A DNA stretch of 64,000 nucleotides from an uncultured Collinsella sp. Lineage in GTDB: Bacteria > Actinomycetota > Coriobacteriia > Coriobacteriales > Coriobacteriaceae. Numbering within the stretch: the stretch's first letter is position 1; every line of letters begins with the position of its first letter. The position numbers were made by a program, and so were the translations under genes. Of this stretch, positions 18,067 to 25,581 are shown in pieces. The stretch covers positions 5,937 to 69,936 of the forward strand of contig CATWSG010000008.1 of the NCBI GenBank assembly GCA_958353395.1, given 5' to 3'. Below the pieces are notes generated by a model. It was given only the letters and a program-made list of their open reading frames with translations. It ran no database searches and was not told the origin of the DNA.

Positions 18067-18096
18067 TGTGACAAAGGGGCTGTCCCTTTGTCACAT
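18067..18096. repeat. REP-like hairpin, variant b copy 1
   Basis: TGTGACAAAGGG pairs with CCCTTTGTCACA around GCTGT. The 30-bp sequence is identical, in the same orientation, to 18503-18532. The two copies bracket the toxin/antisense-RNA module. Confidence 0.9.
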
Positions 18097-18187
18097 CCAG
18101 CGACCGCCTAGGTTGTGCCAGTTGTGCCTGGCTTTTGGAGCGGCATTGCCGATTGTCCAAAATGTCATTCGTGGGTAGAATAGTGTC

Positions 18188-18273
18188 GACGGCAGCCCAA
18201 GTTCTGGAAAGCTGGGCAGCGCCGTTGTTTGCATTAGGGGGTCAACGCCTTAGCGGCGGCGACCCCTTTTACG
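18188..18273 (+). ncRNA. Putative antisense RNA antitoxin
   Basis: A promoter with TTGTCC (18153-18158), a 17-bp spacer and TAGAAT (18176-18181) is followed by about 85 nt of non-coding sequence. A stem (CGGC-AGCCCA with TGGGC-AGCGCCG, about 18190-18224) is followed by an intrinsic terminator (GGGGTC...GACCCC then TTTT, about 18238-18270). The RNA would run against the 3' end of the small hydrophobic ORF on the other strand, overlapping its last seven codons. This convergent arrangement is that of txpA/RatA-type type I systems. Expression has not been shown. Confidence 0.65.
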
Positions 18274-18375
18274 TTGCTTCGAACGTTGCTTGAGTGCCTC
18301 GGAAAGCCCGACGAGCGCTGTGAAGAACGAGACCAAAGCGGTCAGAAGTCTCACAAAATCAATCAGATCGGTCAT
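18250..18375 (-). CDS. Small hydrophobic holin-like peptide, putative type I toxin
   Basis: A 41-residue ORF. Residues about 4-28 (starting LIDFVRLLTALVSFF) form one hydrophobic helix, followed by a strongly basic tail of Arg and Lys (KQRKRGRRR). GGGAGGTGAT, a near-perfect anti-16S match, lies 4 nt before the ATG at 18375; an upstream ATG at 18381 overlaps that site and is unlikely to be used. A promoter TTCGCA-N18-TAGAAT (18469-18440, minus) lies about 60 nt upstream. Size, single membrane helix, basic C-terminus and opposing small RNA match membrane-acting type I toxins (Hol-Tox/TxpA-like). Toxicity is inferred. Confidence 0.7.
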   Translation of the reverse strand: MTDLIDFVRLLTALVSFFTALVGLSEALKQRSKQRKRGRRR

Positions 18376-18502
18376 GGGCATCACCTCCCATCAGATGGAG
18401 GGCGTTGCCCGGCACATGGAACTGCCGCCAACAGTATCAATTCTATCAAAGCGCAGTTAGATATGCGAATGTTTGTTCGCATTTCAAGAGACCAGCGTCA
18501 CC

Positions 18503-18532
18503 TGTGACAAAGGGGCTGTCCCTTTGTCACAT
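18503..18532. repeat. REP-like hairpin, variant b copy 2
   Basis: Identical 30-bp copy of 18067-18096. It abuts and overlaps by one base the stop codon of the HAD phosphatase gene (18534-18532), so it can also serve as that gene's terminator stem. Confidence 0.9.
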
Positions 18533-19389
18533 TATTCGATGACAGTGCGGGAGTTTTGCTTGTGCATGGTGGCGAGCATGTGTTTGGGGACGGCGTGGAC
18601 CATGCAACTGCCGATAGTCGCGCTCGCGGCGGCCTTGGCCGCGTCACTGCCATTCTTGGTGGCATAGCTGTGACGGAAACGCTTGAGCATGGCGATGTCG
18701 TTGCCGCCGTCGCCGTAGACCGCAACCTCGTCCTCGGCAATACCGTAGTAGCCCGCCAGCCAGGCCACGCTCTCGCCCTTGTTGCACGCCGCGTCCGTGA
18801 TCTCGAACATCACCGGGTCAAACGGCGCGTTGACTACACGGTCCGAGCGCTCGGCCAAATATGCCTTAAGGTCGCGCTCCAGCTCGGGCGAGGTCACGCG
18901 GCAGTTGATCTTACACACATCGTGGCGCAGGATGTCGCCGATTGACTGATCGAAATACTGCTCCTCGTGATACCCGCCACGCGCGCGCATGCCGTGCATC
19001 ACGATGCGCTTGATAGGGCTGTCCTTCTTAAAGCCCGCCTGGTGCATCTCGAACGAACCGCTCGAGAACATGCCGTCGGGCGTGGAGCAGTCGAAGCAAA
19101 TGTTCGGAAACGCCTTGAGCAGCTCCTCGGTAACCTGCGGGTCGATGGTCCAGGTCTTGAGCACCTCGCCGTGGCTGTTGCGCACGATGGATCCGTTGGA
19201 GCAGCAGGCGTCGAGTGCCAGACCTGTAAAGCCATGCTCGCCGATTGGCAACGTCGAGCGTCCGGTCGCGGGAACCACATGCAGGCCAGCCTCGGTCAGC
19301 TCGCGAATGGCACGGCGGATGGTCCCATCCGCCTCGTGCAGGGCGTTCAGCAGCGTTCCGTCTAAATCACTCGCAAACATCTTGATCAT
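18532..19389 (-). CDS. Cof-type HAD-superfamily sugar/nucleotide phosphatase
   Basis: The 285-residue protein carries the haloacid dehalogenase motifs in order: FASDLDGTLLN (motif I with nucleophile Asp8) at residues 5-15, ATGRS (motif II) at 41-45, a Lys near residue 206 (CNKGESVAWL, motif III) and YGDGGNDIAMLK (motif IV). The insertion between motifs II and III is the type-IIB cap of the Cof/YbjI group, which removes phosphate from sugar phosphates or flavin/nucleotide monophosphates. AAGGAGAGG precedes the ATG at 19389. It stands alone; the substrate is unknown. Confidence 0.92.
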   Translation of the reverse strand: MIKMFASDLDGTLLNALHEADGTIRRAIRELTEAGLHVVPATGRSTLPIGEHGFTGLALDACCSNGSIVRNSHGEVLKTWTIDPQVTEELLKAFPNICFDCSTPDGMFSSGSFEMHQAGFKKDSPIKRIVMHGMRARGGYHEEQYFDQSIGDILRHDVCKINCRVTSPELERDLKAYLAERSDRVVNAPFDPVMFEITDAACNKGESVAWLAGYYGIAEDEVAVYGDGGNDIAMLKRFRHSYATKNGSDAAKAAASATIGSCMVHAVPKHMLATMHKQNSRTVIE

Positions 19390-19476
19390 GGATACGCCTC
19401 TCCTTCGTCTGCACGATATTGTAGACGAGAACGGGCGCGCCCCGAGAGAGGCGCGCCCGTCAGGCGAAAGATTGTC

Positions 19477-19815
19477 CTACACCGCGGCGGGGCCGTGTTC
19501 GCCGGTACGGATGCGGATGACTTCCTCGACCGGCTCGACCCAGATCTTGCCATCGCCGACGGCTCCGGTGCGGGCGGCGTTGCAGATGATGTCGGCAATG
19601 CCATCGACGTGCTCTTCGGCGCAGATAAGGGTGAACTGCACCTTAGGGATCGTGTTGACAAGCAACTCGTTGCCGCGCACGTATTCCTTCCAGCCATGCT
19701 GTGCACCGCAGCCCTGCACCTGGTTGATAGTCATGCCGCGAACATCGGCAGCAAACAGCGCGTCTTTAAGAACCTCAAGCTTCTCGGCACGAACGATCGC
19801 CGTAATTTTCTTCAT
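19477..19815 (-). CDS. glnK: Nitrogen regulatory PII protein, GlnK-type
   Basis: A 112-residue PII trimer subunit that senses 2-oxoglutarate and ATP/ADP and gates the ammonium channel. Visible are the N-terminal MKKITAIVRAEKLEVLKDAL, the T-loop (residues about 37-54) and the C-terminal GDGKIWVEPVEEVIRIRTGE. The residue at position 51, the Tyr that is uridylylated or adenylylated in other groups, is Leu here (GNELLVNTIPKV), so control by modification of that Tyr is not possible. The gene lies downstream of amtB in the same direction, the usual amtB-glnK pairing, although a 213-bp hairpin-rich gap separates them. Confidence 0.93.
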   Translation of the reverse strand: MKKITAIVRAEKLEVLKDALFAADVRGMTINQVQGCGAQHGWKEYVRGNELLVNTIPKVQFTLICAEEHVDGIADIICNAARTGAVGDGKIWVEPVEEVIRIRTGEHGPAAV

Positions 19816-19925
19816 AGTGAATTCCTCTCTTTAATAAAGAAATGAATTGCTCATTCATGTGGCACGGGTTTTCCAAATGCCGCAAACCAACCTCAGAGAT
19901 CAAAAAGTTCAACTGACTGGTCTTA

Positions 19926-20028
19926 GCAGGTTTCCCAAGTGCCGCAGATTGCCGTGAAAGAGGAGCGAAGCGTACTTAAGTACGTGAGCGACGATTGAAC
20001 GGCAAGGTGCGGTGCTTGGGGAAGCTGC
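19926..20028. repeat. Long inverted repeat between amtB and glnK
   Basis: Arms 19926-19955 and 19999-20028 (30 nt each, about 25 pairing) enclose a loop containing the perfect palindrome CGTACTTAAGTACG at 19971-19984. The element touches the amtB stop codon. It could attenuate transcription between amtB and glnK or be a mobile palindrome. Confidence 0.75.
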
Positions 20029-21305
20029 TAGTCGAGTCCGGAGAACGAGGGGTATGCGCTCTCGCCGTGTTGACTCGCATCCAGGCCCAGCGCCTCGTCG
20101 GCCTCGTCCACGCGCAGGCTACCGTGGAACAGCGCCTTGACCACTGCGGCGATAACCAGATCGAGCACCAGCACAATCACGACCGTCACCACAATACCCA
20201 AGATCTGCGAGACGAGCAGCGACGCGTCGCCCGTGTAGAACAGGCCGCCCTTACCGGTCCACGAAAGCTCCGGCACGCAGAACAGGCCCGTGAGCACGCC
20301 GCCCAAGATGCCGCCGATACCGTGGCAGCCAAACGCGTCGAGCGCATCGTCGTAACCGAACTTGGTCTTAAGATGACTGATGTCCAAGTAGCAGACGGGC
20401 GAGACGATCAGGCCCATGACCAGCGCTGCCCACGGCTCGACAAAGCCCGCGCCCGGCGTGACCACCACAAGGCCCGCAACCAGACCGGTGCTGGCACCCA
20501 CCAGCGTGGGGCGACCGGTGTGCACGCGCTCGACGGCAAGCCACGAGACCATGCCCGCCGCGCTGGCCGTCACGGTGTTGAGGATGGCGAGTGCCGCCAC
20601 GGCATCGGCCTTGAACTCGCTGCCGCCGTTAAAGCCAAACCAGCCAAACCAAAGCAGCCCGGCGCCCAGCGCCACAAACGGCACGTTATGCGGACGGTAG
20701 CTCACCATGCCAAAACCGCGACGACGGCCGAGCATCAAGCAAAGAATCAGACCCGTCAGACCGGACGAGATGTGCACCACGTCGCCGCCGGCAAAGTCGA
20801 GTGCGCCGATGATGTCGCCGATAAAGGAGCCCTCGCCGCCCCAAACCATGTGAGCAAGCGGCGCATAGACCACAAGCAGCCAAATGCCCAGGAAGGCCGC
20901 CATGGCACCAAACTTAACGCGGCTGGCCAGGCTGCCCGTGACGATAGCGGCGGTGATCATGGCAAACGCCATCTGGAAAGCGATGTTGATAATCTGAGGG
21001 TAGACGGCACCGTCCGCGGCATTGCCCTCGGCCGCCTGCAGCACCTGGTTGAGCACAGGCAGGCACAGCAGCTGGTCAAGGCCTCCAATAAACGGGTTGG
21101 AACCGTCGCCGCCGTAGGCCAGCGACCAGCCGGCAACAATCCACAGCACACCAACCAGGCCAATAGCGCCAAAGCACATAAGCATGGTGTTGATGACATT
21201 TTTGCGCCTGGACAGGCCGCCATAGAAAAACGCCAGGCCCGGTGTCATTAAAAACACGAGCATGGTGCAGACGAGCATAAACGTTGTCGATCCCGTATCG
21301 TACAT
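20028..21305 (-). CDS. amtB: Ammonium transporter AmtB
   Basis: A 425-residue Amt/Rh-family channel with eleven predicted membrane segments. Family hallmarks are MTPGLAFFYGGL near the N-terminus, DFAGGDVVHISSG (first pore-lining His region), the GWFGFNGGSEF segment and AFGCHGIGGILGG with the second conserved His. The ATG at 21305 has AAGGGAGAG 5 nt upstream; the frame extends to 21395 without a better start. glnK lies downstream. Direct repeats containing GAAACGG upstream suggest a specific regulator site. Confidence 0.95.
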   Translation of the reverse strand: MYDTGSTTFMLVCTMLVFLMTPGLAFFYGGLSRRKNVINTMLMCFGAIGLVGVLWIVAGWSLAYGGDGSNPFIGGLDQLLCLPVLNQVLQAAEGNAADGAVYPQIINIAFQMAFAMITAAIVTGSLASRVKFGAMAAFLGIWLLVVYAPLAHMVWGGEGSFIGDIIGALDFAGGDVVHISSGLTGLILCLMLGRRRGFGMVSYRPHNVPFVALGAGLLWFGWFGFNGGSEFKADAVAALAILNTVTASAAGMVSWLAVERVHTGRPTLVGASTGLVAGLVVVTPGAGFVEPWAALVMGLIVSPVCYLDISHLKTKFGYDDALDAFGCHGIGGILGGVLTGLFCVPELSWTGKGGLFYTGDASLLVSQILGIVVTVVIVLVLDLVIAAVVKALFHGSLRVDEADEALGLDASQHGESAYPSFSGLD

Positions 21306-21408
21306 TCGCTCTCCCTTGGTCGCATGAACGTTGTCGGCGCCCATAATGCGGCCGAGGGGCAACTGGTGTAGACCAGATACGGCGTTGTTAAACACAGCGT
21401 TGTCGAAT

Positions 21409-21458
21409 GGAAACGGTGCCGCAATCTTGGAAACGGCGCGGCAACGGACGCGAAACGG
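21409..21458. promoter_or_regulatory. Direct repeats upstream of amtB
   Basis: GGAAACGGTGCCGCAA (21409-21424) and GGAAACGGCGCGGCAA (21429-21444) are spaced by 20 bp, and a third GAAACGG starts at 21452. Spacing close to two helical turns suits a regulator binding on one DNA face, about 100-150 bp before the amtB start. The cognate protein is unknown. Confidence 0.5.
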
Positions 21459-21503
21459 ACGGGAAATACGCGAGCAAGGAAGCCGTGAGCGCGCCCGTCC
21501 CGG

Positions 21504-22523
21504 CTAGCGGCGGAACAGCTCGCGGGCTCGGTCGCGGAGGTCGGTAGCTCGGATGACGCCCTCGTAGCGGTTGATGCGCAAGCGCGGGAAGGCATTGAAG
21601 AAGCGCAGGTCGCGTCGGCTGAGCGACACGCTTGGCACCGGACGGCTCATGCGCTTGCCGGCAAGGCGACGACTGAGCGACGGACGCGGCATGTTCGGCG
21701 CGGCATCGGCCACGCGGCGGGCGGCAAGCGCCAGGCCGCGAGCACCATCCGCGATAAACGTCGGCATCGAAGCCTTCTCGCGCAGGGCATCGAGCGCGGC
21801 GTCACCCAGCTCGGCCAGCCACGCGTTAACGGCACGGCTACGGATGTGCGTCTGTGCCACCGAGTCAATCGTAGAATCGGGAATGCGCTCGAGCATTGAG
21901 TCGGACGCGTCGGCAAGCGACTCGTTGATGCGGTCGGCAAGGTCGGCCCGGACGCGCTCCAGCTGATCAGACAGACGCCGCCAGCTCGCCAATGAGCACA
22001 ACGCGTCGACCATCATCGCGACCGCGACGATAAAGGCGGACAACCGCACAATCAGCACCGGCAGATGGCCAAGCAGCCCCAGCAATGCCGGCTCCACTAA
22101 ACGGCAAATGCACAACGCACCCAGGCCAAACGCGCAGGCCCAGTACAGACAGATACGTCCGTGCAGGTTAAACGGCAGATGCGAATAGTCCCAAAAGCGA
22201 GCGCCCGTTGTTTTTTCCAACAGCACGCCTACGCTGTACTCAATCACGCTGCATACGAGCGCTGCAGCGACAAACTGGCTCGGGGCATCCGGAATCCCGC
22301 GCAACAGCAGCCAGCAGGCAATGCCGCCCGCGCCATAGATAGGGCAACACGGTCCCAGCAAAAAGCCGCTGTTGGCAAAGCGTCCGTGGTTGAGCATGGC
22401 GCAGACTGTCGATTCCCATGCCCAGCCGCAAAAACCGTAGAAGGCAAACGAGAGCACCAGTGCCGAAAGCGGGCAGGCGGCAAGCGTCGCGCCGTCAAAG
22501 GACATGTCGATTGCGGTCCCCAC
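21504..22523 (-). CDS. CmpB-like putative ABC-transporter-type membrane protein (PF06541)
   Basis: The 339-residue protein's N-terminal 200 residues hold six hydrophobic segments with motifs of the CmpB family (FCGWAWESTVCAMLNHGRFANSGFLLGPCCPIYGAGG and ARFWDYSHLPFNLHGRICL), followed by a soluble, helix-rich, basic C-terminal half. The family is annotated as a putative ABC permease but lacks a known partner. The start is GTG at 22523, with GGAGAGGG upstream. It begins 3 bp after the HD-domain gene ends, so the two form an operon. Confidence 0.87.
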   Translation of the reverse strand: MGTAIDMSFDGATLAACPLSALVLSFAFYGFCGWAWESTVCAMLNHGRFANSGFLLGPCCPIYGAGGIACWLLLRGIPDAPSQFVAAALVCSVIEYSVGVLLEKTTGARFWDYSHLPFNLHGRICLYWACAFGLGALCICRLVEPALLGLLGHLPVLIVRLSAFIVAVAMMVDALCSLASWRRLSDQLERVRADLADRINESLADASDSMLERIPDSTIDSVAQTHIRSRAVNAWLAELGDAALDALREKASMPTFIADGARGLALAARRVADAAPNMPRPSLSRRLAGKRMSRPVPSVSLSRRDLRFFNAFPRLRINRYEGVIRATDLRDRARELFRR

Positions 22524-22526
22524 CGT

Positions 22527-23063
22527 CTACCCTCTCCTCTTTTCACTCGATGCTTTACTCACGCTATCGTCCGTCTCGTCCTTGCGCGGCAGGCGGCCGG
22601 CGACCGTCTCACGCAGAGCACACCATTTATCCGCCAGACAAACAATCCACGCCTCGCGACACGTCGGCGGCACCGGCACCAGCGGAAACATATGCCGCAC
22701 GATAATATTCCGCTCTCGCGGCGTCAGCTCAAAATCTTCCTCGGCACGCGCCAGGGCAAAAAACGGATGTCGAAATCCGTGCAGTCGATGGCTCGGGTCG
22801 GGGTCGTGCCAATCATAGAGAAAGTAGTCGTGCAGCAAGGCCCCGCGCAGCAGCGAGGCACGGTCGATCGAAATGCCAGCACGGCCCAAGTGCTCGGCAA
22901 AGGACAGACTTGCCCGTGCCACCGAGGTCACATGTGCATAGACCGTCACGTCGCCATGCTGGATAAACTCGCGCGTCAGGTCCAAGCGGCCCGCCTGGGC
23001 AAGCTGGCGGGCGGCATCGTCGACCTCGTGCGCGATTTTCTCGGCACGAACGGCATCGGACAT
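22527..23063 (-). CDS. HD-domain phosphohydrolase
   Basis: A 178-residue HD-superfamily protein. Metal-binding motifs are visible as YAHVTSVARASL (first His), GALLHDYFLYDW (the HD doublet, near residue 75), HPFFAL and CLADKWCA (distal Asp). The protein is short, with one domain only. Relatives are annotated as HD hydrolases acting on phosphate esters or nucleotides. The ATG at 23063 has GGAGG 6 nt upstream; the longer frame to 23108 lacks one. It is translationally close-coupled to the CmpB-like membrane gene, suggesting a shared membrane-linked role. Confidence 0.87.
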   Translation of the reverse strand: MSDAVRAEKIAHEVDDAARQLAQAGRLDLTREFIQHGDVTVYAHVTSVARASLSFAEHLGRAGISIDRASLLRGALLHDYFLYDWHDPDPSHRLHGFRHPFFALARAEEDFELTPRERNIIVRHMFPLVPVPPTCREAWIVCLADKWCALRETVAGRLPRKDETDDSVSKASSEKRRG

Positions 23064-23290
23064 GCTGCCTCCTTCCAGCGGCTCACGGCGGCAAGCCACG
23101 GCCTGCACGTATTGAAAAAATCATCATCGAATCTACCAGTATGGCATCGGACAAAACGTTTTGCCCCACCAGTTGTCGAATTACCGCGCCGCCGTCACAT
23201 ATCAAACGCCAAAATGTGCGAGACTGTCTTGTGCAATTGTGTCGGCCGAGGGAGCGCCGGCGCTCGATTCGCATGGAGTAACCCACAACG

Positions 23291-25072
23291 ATGCTGCTTA
23301 CGCAAACGACAACGCCCGAGGACGTCAAGGCTCTCGACCGCGCCGAGCTTCCGCTGCTCTGCGGCGAGATTCGCCACGCCATCCTCGAAAGCTCCGCCGC
23401 TGTCGGCGGACACGTTGCCCCCAACCTGGGCGTCGTTGAGCTTACGGTTGCGCTTCATCGCGTGTTTAACTCCCCTATCGACAAGATTGTCTTTGACGTT
23501 TCGCACCAGACCTACGCCCACAAGGCGCTGACCGGGCGCGCGTATACCTATATCGATCCGGAACGTTTTGGCGAGGCTTCTGGCTTTGCCAATCCCGACG
23601 AGTCCGAGCACGACCTGTTCGCCATGGGCCACACCTCCACATCGGTGAGCCTGGGCTGCGGCTTGGCACACGCCCGCGATCTGGCGGGCGATACGTACAA
23701 CGTCATCACCATCATTGGCGACGGATCGCTTTCGGGCGGCCTGGCGTTTGAGGGCTTTAACAATGCCGCCGATCTCGACAGCAACCTGATCATCATCGTC
23801 AACGATAACGACCAGTCCATCGCCGAGAACCACGGTGGCCTCTATCGCAATCTGGCCGAGCTGCGCACCAGCAACGGCACCTGTGAGCGCAACGTTTTCC
23901 GCGCGATGGGACTCGACTACCGTTATTTGGACGCCGGCAACGACGTGTTGGCCCTGGTCGACACGCTGCAGGAACTGCGCAATATCGATCATCCCATCGT
24001 GCTGCACGTCTCCACCGCCAAGGGCAAGGGCTTTGAGCCGGCCCAGAGCGACCCCGAACGCTGGCACCACGTGGGTCCGTTTGACATGGCGACTGGGCGC
24101 AAGCTCTGCCCGGGCCATCCGAGCGAGCCTGCACCGCGCACCTATGCCGACATTACGGGCGAGGCGCTCAGCGCCGCCATCGAGCGCGATCCACAGGTCG
24201 TTGGCATCACGGCCGCCACGCCCTACATTATGGGCTTTACACCCGAGCTTCGCGCTGCCGCCGGCAAACAGTTCGTCGATGTGGGCATTGCCGAGGAGCA
24301 CGCCGTGACCTTTGCCACCGCGCTTGCGCGCTCGGGCGCCAAGCCAGTCTTTGGTGTGTACGGTACGTTTTTGCAGCGCGCCTACGACGAGCTGTGGCAC
24401 GACCTGTGCCTCAACGACGCCCCCGCAACCATTTTGGTGTTTGGTGCGTCAATCTTTGGCACCACGTCCGAGACGCATCTTTCGTTCTTTGATATTTCCA
24501 TGCTGGGCGGTCTTCCCAACATGCACTACCTGGCGCCGGCCTGCATGGAGGAATATCTGTCCATGCTGAGCTGGTCGCTCGACCACCGCGAGCATCCCGT
24601 GGCAATCCGCGTACCGGGCATCGGCCTGGTAAGCCGCCCCGACCTTGCGCCCGCCGAAGACACCGACTACAGCGCCGTTCGCTACAACGTGGTGCGTCAG
24701 GGCCGCGACGTTGCCGTGCTCGCACTTGGCGATTTCTTTGAGCTGGGCGAGCGCGTGGCAAACCGCTTGGCCGCCGAGTACGGCATCGAGGCCACACTCG
24801 TCAACCCGCGCTTTGCAACCGAGCTCGACCGCGAGTTCCTCGACAGTCTTGCCGCCGAGCATCGCGTTGTCGTCACCCTCGAGGACGGCATCTTGGACGG
24901 CGGCTGGGGCGAGCGCGTGGCGTGCTACCTGGCCTGCACGCCCGTGCGCACGCGCACCTTCGGCATCGCCAAGGGCTTCCCCGACCGCTACGACCCCAAC
25001 GAACTGCTCGCTCAAAACGGCATGACGGTCGAGAACATGGCCGCCGAAGCCGTAAGACTACTCAACGAGTAA
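23291..25072 (+). CDS. Dxs-like thiamine-diphosphate transketolase-family enzyme
   Basis: The 593-residue protein follows the 1-deoxy-D-xylulose-5-phosphate synthase layout: ThDP site GDGSLSGG...NDND (residues 143-174), catalytic Glu335 in VGIAEEHAVT, FLQRAYDE near 360 and a transketolase C-domain. It differs from canonical Dxs at the donor/acceptor phosphate site: the usual DRAGLVGxDGxTH is replaced by FGASIFGTTSETH (384-396) and the PRG motif by VPGIG. It is about 30 residues shorter than typical Dxs. It could be a true but divergent Dxs (isoprenoid precursor synthesis) or a paralogue with another substrate. A terminator follows. Confidence 0.82.
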   Translation: MLLTQTTTPEDVKALDRAELPLLCGEIRHAILESSAAVGGHVAPNLGVVELTVALHRVFNSPIDKIVFDVSHQTYAHKALTGRAYTYIDPERFGEASGFANPDESEHDLFAMGHTSTSVSLGCGLAHARDLAGDTYNVITIIGDGSLSGGLAFEGFNNAADLDSNLIIIVNDNDQSIAENHGGLYRNLAELRTSNGTCERNVFRAMGLDYRYLDAGNDVLALVDTLQELRNIDHPIVLHVSTAKGKGFEPAQSDPERWHHVGPFDMATGRKLCPGHPSEPAPRTYADITGEALSAAIERDPQVVGITAATPYIMGFTPELRAAAGKQFVDVGIAEEHAVTFATALARSGAKPVFGVYGTFLQRAYDELWHDLCLNDAPATILVFGASIFGTTSETHLSFFDISMLGGLPNMHYLAPACMEEYLSMLSWSLDHREHPVAIRVPGIGLVSRPDLAPAEDTDYSAVRYNVVRQGRDVAVLALGDFFELGERVANRLAAEYGIEATLVNPRFATELDREFLDSLAAEHRVVVTLEDGILDGGWGERVACYLACTPVRTRTFGIAKGFPDRYDPNELLAQNGMTVENMAAEAVRLLNE

Positions 25073-25075
25073 GAA

Positions 25076-25112
25076 AACCTCCGCAAGGAAAGCATCCCTG
25101 CGGAGTTTTTTA
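25076..25112 (+). terminator. Terminator of the Dxs-like gene
   Basis: CTCCGCA pairs with TGCGGAG, with additional GG/CC pairs, followed by TTTTTTATTTT right after the stop codon. Confidence 0.9.
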
Positions 25113-25126
25113 TTTTCGCGACTCAA

Positions 25127-25347
25127 TTGTCTCGATCTGTAACATCTAGGGCCCGAATTCCCGTCTAACTGTTACAGATCGAGACAAACCGTCTTTGCCC
25201 CTGTTGTTTGTCTCGATCTGTAACTGATAGAGACCTTTTGGCCGTCTAGCTGTTACAGATCGAGACATTCGAATTCCCCTGAAGAGAAAATCTCGATCTG
25301 TAACAGGTAGAACCCATTTCCTCGTCTAACTGTTACAGATTGAGACA
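25127..25347. repeat. Three tandem hairpins (TGTCTCGATCTGTAAC family)
   Basis: Three consecutive inverted repeats have arms TGTCTCGATCTGTAAC and GTTACAGATCGAGACA: 25127-25187, 25208-25267 and 25291-25347. Loops are about 27 nt and share TAG near the left and CGTCTA near the right, so the stem can extend past a bulge. Spacers are about 20 nt and unrelated. No ORF spans them. They lie between two plus-strand genes. Confidence 0.9.
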
Positions 25348-25420
25348 AAGCAGCAAGGCATGCCGCCGCACCGACCATGCCGTCTGCAAAGCGCTATCTC
25401 AGCTGCAATAAGCGACGTTT

Positions 25421-25466
25421 ACCCAGATAAAACCTGCCAAAATAAACCTGTCCCTTTTTGGTAGGT
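25421..25466. repeat. REP-like hairpin, variant c copy 1
   Basis: The shared sequence starts ACCCAGATAAAACCTGCC, followed by AAAATAAACCTGTCCC and TTTTTGG. The stem CCTGCCAAAA/TTTTTGGTAGG carries one mismatch here. Other copies are at 35363, 36568, 41438 and (inverted) 45009. Confidence 0.85.
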
Positions 25467-25508
25467 AGAATAACCCATAAGGTAAGTATGTTTCTGAGTT
25501 ATTTCGTG

Positions 25509-25538
25509 TTGACCCATTTGAGCGCGATAGGGTATAAC
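25509..25538 (+). promoter_or_regulatory. Sigma-70-type promoter of the amino-acid ABC operon
   Basis: TTGACC at 25509-25514 and TATAAC at 25533-25538 are separated by 18 bp, about 40 bp before the substrate-binding-protein start. Confidence 0.6.
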
Positions 25539-25581
25539 TCTGCTCAACCGCTAGGGATTTTATTGAGAAAGGTGTTCTACC

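Larger units (their letters stand above)
25073..25581. other. Gene-free region between the Dxs-like gene and the ABC transporter
   Basis: It holds, in order, a terminator, the three tandem hairpins, a REP-like variant c hairpin and the transporter promoter. I see no credible coding region. Confidence 0.7.

Noticed and set aside
18274..18507. Plus-strand 77-codon frame across the toxin region
   Set aside because: Opposite to the 41-aa ORF, which has a near-perfect Shine-Dalgarno and sensible hydrophobicity; the frame has no start signal.
23195..24400. 401-codon minus-strand frame opposite the Dxs-like gene
   Set aside because: Antisense shadow; the plus-strand frame has intact catalytic motifs.
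25127..25347. CRISPR array
   Set aside because: The repeats are inverted pairs (hairpins) with short spacers of about 20 nt, not direct repeats with unique 30-40-nt spacers, and no cas gene is near.
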